From positions 105,654-169,653 of the forward strand of contig JAGQDJ010000119.1 in NCBI GenBank assembly GCA_022885665.1: 64,000 nucleotides of DNA, read 5' to 3'. Position 1 is the first letter of the stretch. Every line of letters begins with the position of its first letter. Shown here one piece after another: positions 51,601 to 63,600 of the stretch. The position numbers and the translations under genes are program-made. The notes beneath the pieces were generated by a model. It was not told where the DNA came from, did not search any database, and saw nothing but the letters and a program-made list of their open reading frames with translations. Source of the DNA: Triops longicaudatus (Eukaryota > Arthropoda > Branchiopoda > Notostraca > Triopsidae).

Positions 51601-54600
51601 ATACCCCAACACAAGAAAAATTGGGCACTGTCCATAGCCGGCTTGCCAGCCAAGCTCAAGATTTACTCGATAAAGCGGCCGCGAATTATGAACGACTCCA
51701 TTCAGCGTTGGCTCAGTGGTCTGTCGTCGAAAACGAGTGCCAAACGGGTTTGACACATCTTGCCCAACTTGCCAGTCTCGTGCCGGTCGATGCCTTGCCT
51801 GCCAGTGAATTAGATCCAACCATTCGTGTCGTTAAGGTAAGCGTTTTCTTTCACGCCCTTTTTATTTCTGTTTATTTTTACTTTTGTGATTGTTTTCTTA
51901 TTTTTTATTACTTATCCTTATTCTATTACGCATTTTTCCTTATTTTTTATTATTTGTTTTAGGTATTTAGTTTTGTCCTTTTGTTATCTTTTTTGTTTAT
52001 TTTATGATTATTTCCTAAGCGTAACCTAGAGTTTTATATGATCAAGAATTTGTCGGTGAACTAAATTTTCCGTTTTTGAGCAGGACATCTGCGAGCAACT
52101 GGTTGTCTGCCAAGGAAGAGCGGAAGAACTTATTGCAGTTTGCGAGATCATCCAACAGGATGTTGACACATCTGTGCCGCAACATGCTGCAAGCTTGTAT
52201 TATTCTCGGGTGCAGCTTTTTTACCACCAAGCCCGTTCGCGGCTAGAGAAACTTCAAAAGGCCAGTCAGCATTGGAATTCCTTAGTTAGCGACGTCCCTA
52301 CTGTGCAAACATGGTTAACCGCAGCTAAACCTCACATTGAGCAACTCGTTACCCAGCCAACCATGACTTCAGCACTCGAGTTGTGGGTAAGTCGCTTTTT
52401 CACTCTTTTTTCCAATACTTTATCAATATTATTCTCCGATATTAAACAAAATCTCTTTCTTATGCACTTCCTAGCGATACAAAATCGAATTGGAAAAGAA
52501 AGCCAAGGAGTTAGAGAATGCTGTGGAACATTTGAACCAAGCCACCCTGTTCGTCGAGATTTCAGATGAGCAAGAACAGCGTCAGTTGATTAACCACTTA
52601 GAAGCTAACCTCGGTGAGCTTCAAATCGCTTTACGTCGCAAAGAAAACGAGCCCCAACCTCGTATTGAAGGAGACGAGGAATTCCCTGTCTATTTGACTC
52701 ACGTACAGCTAGAAGTGAATCGCACTAAAGACATTCTGGCTCGCACCCCGGCTATCATTCCTGATGGGGAAGTCGAACCTCGGCTGCAGCAACTTAAAGT
52801 CTTGCAAGGTTTCTTGATGTGGGAGGAACAAACTCACGTGCAGGCCCTTCAACTTTCGCCTGCCGCTTCCCAATCCCAGTACGCTCAGCAAATAGGTTTG
52901 CTGTCGCAAGATATAACTTCGACCTTGTCCAACGTAAAGCGAATGATAATAGCGCTTGAAGAGCTACAGTTATGGCTGTCGAAATTCCATAGAGAAATTC
53001 GTCACACGAAACAACCGTTAACCGAAACTACGGAACAAGTTCACCAAAGCGCCCTCAACAGCAAGCTCTCTTTACCCCTGTGCGAAAAAGCAGTCAATCA
53101 ATATCAAACTTATGACGAGAACCTACGCGGTTTGGATGAGCGTTGCCGCAAACTTGATGCTTTGTTAGACCATTTGCCCGCAACCGATGTTTTGACTTTG
53201 CAGTCCCATCCGTTGAGGAAAACCGTAGATGATTACAAGCAATCCGTTAATGAGCTGCGGGGTACTTTGACCCAAGCCAGAGGAGACATTCAACACCAAT
53301 TAGTAGCCTGGAAACTGTATTATAAATTGTTGGGTCAAGTCCGCTTCCTCATCCGAGAAACCGTCTACCATCGCAACATGGCCGTCTTGAAAGGCAACCT
53401 GGATCCTGAGCGACTTATCAAAGCTCATGAAAGGATACAGGTAAATAATTATTTCCCTTCTTTATTTTTATTATTTTTATCTACTATATGACATAGTACA
53501 ATTTTTTTTACAAATGTTCAAAAATCTTGTTATAGCGAATGCGCTGTAAAAAAAAGAAAAGCTATTCCGTAATCGGAATTTCGAACGTTTTTACATTTAT
53601 ATGCATGTACGTTCGCATAATTACGTTTAGTTTGACCGACAGCTCGTTGTAAAAGGATTTGTTACGACAATTCTATTGTTTTCCCATTTTTTTATTTTAT
53701 TTATATTTTTTACTTATTTTTTTAAATGTTCTAAGAGAAAGCAGAGGTAAATAAAAGAGAGTGCTAAGAGACTGGGCAATATATCTTTTCCCGTTGCGAA
53801 GACTGAACCTGTCGAGCGAGGTCATTTTCGGTCGGTTTCGATTATAACTCAACGAGAAGCATAAATGTGGTGACGTCATGCAGTAAATATATTACTGACG
53901 TCAGTCTAGGTGTTTTACCCTTCTAGCTCAAGGCTTTCAAGTATAGCACCTTGTGCGCTATGGAAGTTAATGGTGAACGTGAGCGTGTTGCAGAAGAGCA
54001 TTAGTAGTGGCTATGTTGTTGAGGCTGTAAGCAGAATTTTGAGGAGAAAATAAGATCCCGGTGTTTTCTATGTTAGTGAAAGAAGTAGTTTGTCTACATG
54101 ATGAATCGGACTCTGATTACGGTAGTTTTTGTTGAGATTCTAATAACTACGTCTATCGGTCCTGCTTGACGTTGACGTTTTCACAAGGTAGGAGTGATTA
54201 TGCGCCGTGACTCCCTCGCCCAAAAGCTTATTATACACAGAGCGTGCCAAACTTTGCATTCCCCAGTCCGCTTCGTAGTCATACAACGGGTGTTCATTGT
54301 AACGCGCACGCTGGCCATTTAACGTAAAGTGAGTGAGGCATGAAAAAAACGTGTTAGCCTTAGGGCTCGTCTTGCTTTCTTCCTGTCTGAGGAAGAAAGC
54401 TATGCATGATACGAAAGCCTCTGAATGGAATCCGGAACTTGCGGATACGGACCTTTTTTGCTTCGGGGTGCAAACGGAACTTTCTTTTCTTGTAAGGATG
54501 ATAAGCAGCAGCTGTGTGGCTATCCCCATATTCGTGTTTCATTGTGAAGGCCAATGTGGAATATTGTAGGGTGCCGCCGAAAACACTCTGAAAGCTTATA

Positions 54601-57600
54601 CAGCCTGACATGCGTTTAACACAAGCCGGAGATCCTTTCACACTTAGCACGTGTATAGATATACAGGCTTTCCTCTCGCCAGCTGAGTGTTTTATGTTTA
54701 TAGTAATTGCAAGCGTGGAATTGCAGATCCGGAAAGTGCTGTAAGCTAATTTTTGCTGATTTTTTACGCGTTTGCATTCCATATGATACTTTCGTAACAA
54801 ACACGAGGAATATGTGTTGTGCACAGCGCTTGCAGTGATTAGTTTGTGTTGAGATCTCGGACTATATAAAGGTGCAATGTGTTAGAGGGCCAAAGTGAGT
54901 CACGGCGAAATTTTTGGATTTGACAACTACTCGTTCTGTTTAGAAATGCAAAATGAAAGCATTTTTCATCGTCAAGCGCAAAATGGACGTTTATATTATT
55001 TTTTCGCCTTCCTGCTTCTTGTGTTTCTGCACTTTCTAATACAAAAACAAACAAATGAACTCAGGCAAAGAACGTGGTGTAACTTCACATTGCTAGGCGA
55101 AGTTTTTTCCGATTTTAATTTGGGTTTGTAGCGAACACTAAAAGTGCATTTTGGACATGTCATAATTTATTGCTCTGTTTTTCTGCAGGAACTCGACAAA
55201 TATTTAGAATCGAATCGGCCATTGTTGGACGAGTTTAAAGCCGCTGCCAATATTTTGTATTTGCCGATGACCCTGGCGGCACCCTCTACCAGTAGCGACG
55301 TCCACCGTCTTCCTGCCGAGGTGGAAAACATCATGTCAACGTGGGATCAAGTCGGCGCTTCATTAGGCGAGATCGCCGCGCGTTATCACCAAGGCTTTAG
55401 TGACTGGGAGAAGCTAGAATGCCGCATACGGGAGATAGAAACTTCGGTCACTCAAGCAGAGGCGACCCTACCTTTGCTAGATACCGAGTCCGGCGACGCA
55501 GCTTTGGACAAAATCAAGGTATGATTTTAGACTGCATATGGATTTTCTGTCAGTAAAGAAAAATAGTTGCAGACCTTGCTATGAAATTAATGTACTATAA
55601 GTACATTGCCACCGTATAGCAAAAATAAGAATAAAAAAAGATAATTTTAGATGAAAACGTGGTGAGACCCAAAATCCATTCAGCAGGTCTTTTCTTCTTA
55701 CATTGAAGGACTAGCTGATGAACTCGGTAGCAAGCTGGCAAATTTAGCCTTACAGAGGTTTTCTTGAAAAATTAATGGCTCAGTTACGGACAAAATCTGT
55801 GTGACCTGAGGAGAAATAGTAGTTGGCAATTAAAAACACACTTAATGGCTTGCAAATGTTGAGAGCTCTTGCTGCCAGGGCAAGAACAAATTGAGAAAAG
55901 GAAAATTTGAAGTAAAGCATTGGACTTGGGTGGTTTAACATCGCAGGGAGCGAAAGAGCGGAGGGAAGTTTTAATCTATGTGTTGATCAATTCGGTGTGC
56001 TAACTTAGCCAAACGAAGCAAAGTCTTCCTAAGCGCAAGCGAAGGAGCTAAGTTGTTGCTAAGATATCGGAAAAGCGGGGAGGAAAGATACCCGAATGTC
56101 ATAATTAACGAGTTTTTCATATAATTTCTTAGAAAAGTTCAGTTATTCTTTTTTAATGTTTTGAAGAGAAAAAAGTCCGGAAACATACATCTAGCCAATA
56201 AAGTTGGGTAAAGTTCGTAAATAGTGCGTATAAGTGAACAATTGCTTTCCTTTAGAACCCCAGGATCGTAAACCGGTTTGCTTAATAGCCTGAAAGAAAT
56301 CTATCTGTGGCATTTAAAGTTCATGTTATCAAAAGCCGCATCATATAAAATTACGAACCGCTGTAAGAACATCGCTAGGCTTAATTAAACCTCTGTTGGT
56401 TTCGCGTATCATATTTTACCCTTCCTAGCTTTTGAAATGTTCTGTTTCACCTTAGGTTAACTACATACATCGTTCTGAATAGCATTTATGAAAAGCTCTT
56501 TCGTGCTTTTGCCGAGCTGACTGAAAGTGAATCACCCAGCTGGGTGGTTCAGATTTCCGAGGTTAAATCCGCAATCCTAATTTCAGTGAAACCCGGAACG
56601 TTCGCCATATTGGCGTACGTGTCTATTTCTTCTGCAGAATGTGTCCCCGGGCAATATTTTTACTATGCATTTTTTTAATTCCGTGTTTTAATACTCCAGC
56701 TCAACACTCCCCATAGCAGCTTTTTTGCTAAATTTAGACACAAGGCAGATCAATACTGCAGGCTCCTTTGCGTTCTGGTCGGAGTCCGCGCCTTGAACTT
56801 AGCGTTTCTTCTCGCTTTGGCTGGTTACCCGGCTTGTGTCTATAGCAAAGAGCAGTCTGGACCAGGCTTGTCTGCAAGAACAACGCAGCAAACCCCACAT
56901 CTGAACAAGGACTTGGATTACTAATTTAAAGCTAAAGAAGCCAATATTTCCAACGCTGTGTCGTGTAAGTGAAAGGAGTGTGAAGCGTTATGTAAAAGTC
57001 TCGCTTCGTTTATTTCAAAGCTTTGGACTGCACAGGTTGAAGTTGCGTTTTAAGGCTTCATTGTTCACTACAAGTGCTAACCTGTGCTCACTCATATGTA
57101 CAATCCATTGTAAAGTGCCGTTAAGAGGTTTCAGATCGGCGAAAGCTGTAATACCATGATGTGTAGGTATTCTTCAGTGCTTTTACTGTGGTCAAACACT
57201 CCCCTACTACCTGAAATTGCTGGGTGAGGTTTTCTGCTCCCTTTATTTTCTCTCGTTAAGTATACAGGTGTAGGACACGCATTCGTACTTACTCACGCAA
57301 CTTGGGCCCGCTCGAACAAAATTGTTTTTTTGCCCCGGAATTTTCGGCCTCGTGAAACTCTGTTTAGCGTACTGTTTTCCTAAACTACAGTATAATGTGA
57401 CAGTCATTCAGGGTAAGGTCAAAGGAGCATACGCCCAGGGATTGGCGTTTGCGTGACAAACGTGGTATTCAACGATTTGGATCTTATGACTTGATTAAGC
57501 ATAAGACATTTCCGTGAGCTGCTTTGGACAAATTTTCAAAAGCTCTCGTAAATGCTATGTGCTCAAGCTCTTTTACGAGTGCAAGCGTGACCGAATCCAC

Positions 57601-60600
57601 TTGCATGATGTTCATTTCGTGAAAGTCGAGAGGTTAGGGTCGCAGAGTTCGAATCCACAACCCTGGCAAACTTTTAAATAGGATGCTTAATTTTGTAGTA
57701 TAGAAATGACCTTTGTTGTCAAGTACTGGAAATTAGTGTTGTGTACACTATTCCGAGAATCTCGTACTCCGTACCGCCCGTACTATGTATATTTTCACTA
57801 GTAGTTACGTGATAAACACGCAGCCATCAGGTTGACACACCCATTAAGGTCCCCGTGCTTGATGCTAAAACTCTAGGGGGAAATAGCGCGTTCAGAGACC
57901 TGTCAGCAAGGTATTCTTTCATGACCATAATGACCCTTTTTATTGGTAAAGGTTCGCATTTTATGACGGATAGCGCTGCCTGACACTTTCCAAGAATTAC
58001 TCAGTCAAAATTCCCATAAAAACTTTATTAGCTTTCTCATCTCGCGAATATTATTATAAACTACTGTGAATATTACCATCATATAAAATTAGTGGATAAT
58101 AAAAATTTTTATAAAAATAAGAAACACTTGTCAAATGACAGAAATTTGAAGAAATCTTCCAAGGCTTATTGTCTTGCGGTACGAGTTATGAAAAAAAATA
58201 GTATTTTCATCTATATAAAAAGCAGGTCAGAATAATTAGAAACCTACGTAGTTTGGGGTACTTGTTTGTAAGCGGACTAAAAACGTTTCGAATTCGTTGG
58301 ATTATACTGCTTTCGCCCGTAGTGAAGGTAGCACAGCCTCAGGAAGCTTTTTATAATTTCGCGGTTTGGCAAGCAATCTTTTCCTCGTGTAAGAAAATAT
58401 ATGCCTATTTTACGTGCATCCAATGTATGAGTTTCTCGCTGTAGTTCAATGAGAATTTCTTCTTGTCGCGGTTTCCGGCTCAGTGTGGTTCTACGAAAAA
58501 CTGTACGACGTGAACGGTGTTCACGTGTTGAGCTATACTCTCAGGAACGCCAACCATGCACAAAACGTGAGTCGCCTGGTACTGACGAAACTCGTTGTCT
58601 ATTTGCCTCCTACTAGGGCCATGGTAGGGACCAAAGTCTTTCACCGAGCACGTTTACCTTAAAATGCGAAAAATGTGTAAATGAGTAAAACCGTCACAGC
58701 TGGGCGGATTCCGAAGAAAAAGAGAAAACAATCAAACAATTGTTTCAGTGTAGTCAGTTTTAGGTCTTCCTTACAATTTCACTTTTAACCCTTATGGACG
58801 CAATTATAAAGTCGTAATATTTTTGTGAAGGAAATCAGATAATTCACTTCAGCGTGCATATCTAAGAGTATAGAACCAGAAAAATTTATAGTTGTTTTAT
58901 TGTTGATTTTTGAGTAAGACCTGTAAGGCTTTTCATGTTATGACTATATATTTAGTCATTTTGAGTTTGCGTTACTTTAGTATGATAGCTTACATATTAA
59001 GAAGTTAACTAAGAAATTTTGATGAAGTTATCTGCTTAGCTTTTGACAGGAGAAAATCGCAAAGATCGAGCCAGGGTTCACTTCACGGTAAAAACCGAAG
59101 CAGTCATGCGGACTCAACCAGTTTTATTTTGTTCAAAGTAATGAACAATAGATTTGTTTGATACCTTCACATATTCACTATTTCATTGATCACTAAGCTT
59201 CAGTAGTGTACAAATTCTATCAGTCTGCAAGTTTTCTGAAACAATACAATCGATTTCTAACAAGCCGGGACTTACAAGTCTCGATAGTCCATAAAGGATA
59301 AAGTTAAATTCAGCAAAATCGATTCGCTAATGCAAGTAGAAAGCCACACTACTGCATTTCATAATCCTCATCGAAAGAGCTTAGAAGTCGTTTACGGTCA
59401 TGTACGGTCAGGAACGTACTGTCCCTTTTATTCATATTTACGAAATCAATACGTCATGGCGTGGTATCGCAGTCAAATCGATAAGATTTCCATTTTTTTA
59501 TTATTTTTTATTATTTTTTTATATATTTTTTTCAATTTTTTAATAAAAAAAGTAATTGGCCATTGCGATCTTTTCTCCCTGCGATTGTGCACGTAGTGAT
59601 TATTTTTCACGGATTCGGTCATGTGTTATTTTGGTAATTGTAAAACGACACGTAAAAGGCGAGCCAAAGGAAACAATGATTGTGGGAAAGTTTTGTGGTA
59701 CCCGAGGAGGAGAAAAAAAGCAGTCTCGTTTCGTTTCCTTTGATAAGGTTTGCCAAGTCACTAACGACTTCGTCTTTGCGGTTGGCTGAGGTCAGACATC
59801 TTCATATATTTTAGGAAATGCCACGTGGAATTTGTTGACAAGTGGGCGTGTATCTGTTGCAATGTTTGTTTAGCAAAGTGACAGCTGTGTTCCTAAATGA
59901 CCTGACTTGGCCTGTTTTGGGGTCTTTGTGAACATTTTTGTGCAACACATTAATGTGGGTCGCTTTGTTTGTAGGTTTTAGCAGAGGAGGTTGCTTTACA
60001 AGAACAGAATCTGCAAAAAATTAAAAGTGCTGGCATTGCGTTGGCCACTAGTGTCATGTGCCCCGCCCCGACACCGCTGAGTTTGTTATCTTTCGCCTCC
60101 GCCACTGCGTCATCAGGAAATGTTGATTCCACGAGCGGAAAGGATTTTGCCGGTCGTGTCCATGAGGTGACCGATTTGGAACAGACGGACAGTGTCACTT
60201 GTCTCCCTCATGGTTTGGCAACGGCCACGGAACACGTCAATGACCGCTTGAAAGCGTTGCAAAGGGCTTTGGCTGAATTGGAAAAATTGGCAGAGAAGCA
60301 CAGCCAAGCTCAGAGCAAATGCAACGGAGACGTACAGCTTGCCAAAAAGCAACTTGAACAAGCGCAACAGGTATAGTTCACAGAAGAACGAAAGAAAAAG
60401 ACCGTAACTTTCTTTTTTGTCATGCGTGAAGATGGTGGACACAGCTGCCGAGGAGTTATCAGGAGAAGACGTGGAAATTCAGCTCTCCATGCTTAAAGAT
60501 CAGCTAGTAACGTTGAGTAGAACCGAGCAACAATTGGTTTGTGCTACACGTTTGCCGCCCTTGGTTTCCCATTCGCCTCGTGCCATCACTCCAGTACCTA

Positions 60601-63600
60601 GTCTACAGGATACTCTTCAAGTAAGTCATGAATGAGCCCGTTTTTTTACTCCTTATATTTTTTTAAGAAACAAATATATTGGAAAACAAACTTTAACGTT
60701 TATGTTTTGCTTTTCCAGCAATGGCAATCTGTTTTCCAAACCGTTTTCGCCCAATACGAGCGTCTGCTGACGAAACTGCGGTCGCAGAGTGACCAAGGCA
60801 TGTTGTACCGCATATGGAAAGATCATTTGTCGAGCATTGATCAACTTGTACACGGAACAGTGCCAGAGCAGTATCAAGCTCTCAGTGAAGAAAGGCATGC
60901 GTGCGAAGTAAGCTGCTCTTCTTAGTATTACTGGTAGATCTTGAAATTTAAAAATGCATTTTTTTTTAGCTGCACGAGAATCTCATTACGCGACACACAA
61001 TACCACGTCAGCGGGAAGGGGACTTACCGTGGGACGTGCTAAGAGAAACTCATCAAGCGACCCTTGATAAGATTCAGACCCGTCATGCCATTTTAAGCCA
61101 GCGTCTTGACTTATGGACAGCCTACCGCTTAAGTCTGAATAAGTTTCAGAATTGGTTAGCGCAGAACGAGCGGGAAAAGACGCGGATAGAATTGAGGCGG
61201 CTACAAGAGCGAAGCATTCCCTTGGCCGCGCATCGTATTGATCTGTTGTTAGACAAACTTAGTCAAGGAGAAACGTTGCTGCAAAACGCGGATAGGGACT
61301 CGCAAAATTTGATTGCTGTATTAGAGAATGCAGAAAACCAGTCTGCTGTCAAAGCTGATATCGAAAGCGTCCGACAGCGGTTAACGGAGTTGGCAGCTGG
61401 CTTGCACACTTGGCGAGACTGTTTGAGAAGATTGACAGTTCATTTTACGAAAATTGAAGAGATTGCAAGCCGTATTCGTAATCAATTGCAAACAGTGCAA
61501 GCCGACCTTATTTCGGATCAAGACCTGCCAAGTTCTCTAGAAGAATGCGTGAAGCTGTCAATGGTTTACAGAGTAAGTAGTTCTGTCGCCTTATTTTCAG
61601 TTTTCTGTAATTGGGGTTATTTTCGTAGGAACATTTATTGACTGTCCAAACACTTGTTGGAGACATTGAACAACTAGGACGAATTGTCGAGTTATTACGC
61701 GGCTCTGTTTCCGCATATGAAATCAGACGGATCAATGGTCGTGTCTGGGCTTTGGAGCACCATCGAGACGAAGTCGAACATCAATTACAACAATTACTTT
61801 ACTTACTCGAAGAACGCATGGAGAGACATACCCTCTTCGTACAAAGGTATTCTTTGCCTTTCGTTCGCAACACGCTATTCCATTTAGCGTTCTATTTAAC
61901 GTCTTTTACTGTGTGCTTGTTATTTTTAGTTATATTATTTTATTATTATTATTATTATTTCATTGACACCCTGCGTTGGTTAACGCCTATTGCGGTGACT
62001 TCCTATTGTTTATTTATTTTGTTCTATTTAGTTATACTAATCTGTCGATTAGTAAGCAGGAACTAAAGTCTTAAATTGCTTCTCTAGAGCCGAAGCCTTT
62101 ACATCCTGGTCGCAAGATTTCGAGAACAAATTATGTATACAGCGGGATGTACTGCTGGAAGATGCCATTCGCAACTTGGCCGGTCCTTTGGCAGAGAAAC
62201 TGGCATCCAAGGAGAAGGAGTACAACTGGCTCGTAACTCGAGGTCAGCAGCTGGAAGAGTTTTATAGTGAAGAAGTTGAGACAGGTCGTCAAGTGGTCAA
62301 ATGGGGCGAGGAAATCAAAACGCGTTGGAAGTTCTTGCAAGATTTGTGGCGACGTCGTTTAACAAAGCTGCAAGAAATCCGCGACCATTTACCCCAGCTT
62401 GACCATAGCTTGACAGAACTGCTCTGCTGGATGAACCACATGGAACTTCAGTTGTCATCACCCCTGGTCGTGAGAAACTGCTCCGAGGAAGAAATAGCCG
62501 AAAAACGTCATGAACAAGATCAATACAGGCAGGGCATTGCCCAGCGCAGCACTGCCGTGAGCAGCTTCCTTAGCATGTGCGATACCCTAATCCGGGACAG
62601 CGAAAACCTGGCTGCCCTGGCTCACACCGGAGCCGGTGAAATTCAGGCTCTACGCCAGAGCATGAGCACCTTACAAAATCGTTGGAAAGCTTTGGAAAAC
62701 ATGCTTGAAAATCGATCCACTCAGTTAGAAGCTTTGTGGGCCGAATGGCGGCATATTCGCAGCTTGATGCCCGAAATCGAAAGCAAACTTGAAGCCGTAG
62801 CTCGTGAAGCCAATCTCCTGGCCACCCAGACTGACCTGACCTCCGTCGATGTGCTGGAGAACAACAAGCAGACCATTGACGCACTCTACCAAGAGCTCCA
62901 TCTATCAGCCGTCGCTCTGGATAAACTAAATGCCATGTACTGCCAGTTAGCACGTGCAAATCGTCTAGATTCGTCCGGCGAATTGCAAGAAGACGTACAG
63001 CGGTTGTACCGCATGTGGAAAGAACTAACGGAAAAACTGGCTGCACTGTACCAGGAAACACGCTATGCGACATCGGCCAGGAATTATTGGAAGGGGCTTT
63101 TGGACGGGCTATGTGTATGGCTTACGGACTTCAACATCCGATTATCTGAAATTGAACGAGCTGAAGCGTCAAACCACTTGAGCACGCCGAAAGCTCGAGA
63201 TATGCTGTCGTCTGCCCAAGAGGAATTGAACGGCACTGAAGAACAACGTACTACTGTTCGGGAGTTGGGTCGATACCTCATAGCGCGCAGTGAACAGCCG
63301 GAGACGTCGTTACTACAGGAGCAGCTAGACCGGTACCATCAGTTGGAGTGTCCTGCTATCATGTATTTGGCGCGATTGCGTTTAGCACTAGAGCAGAAAT
63401 CGTCCCAGGATAGCGAACCTGTGTCTCCGTCTTCTGAACGAATTCTTTCGCTGGGATTAGCTGACTCGGGAGTGTATAGTCAAGCACTACAAAGTCCTGG
63501 TACTTCCACAATATCCACGGAGAATATGTCACCGCTTTCTGAGGACGCGTCTGGGCTGCTTGCTTCAGCGGACGCTTCTCCTGTTACCAGTACTTCCATT

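Larger units (their letters stand above)
53441..55188 (+). other. Intron between exons 75 and 76
   Basis: 1,748 nt. Contains the paired TGACGTCA sites and a TATA-like element listed separately. Open frames on the minus strand at 54140-54824 show no family resemblance. Confidence 0.7.

Noticed and set aside
54360..54824. 154-codon minus-strand frame in intron 75
   Set aside because: It begins at GTG rather than ATG, shows no domain, and overlaps other chance frames on both strands.
57601..57670. tRNA or tRNA-derived SINE, suggested by AGTTCGAATCC
   Set aside because: The string resembles a B box, but no A box lies at the right distance, no cloverleaf stems are visible, and no poly-A or target-site duplication was seen.
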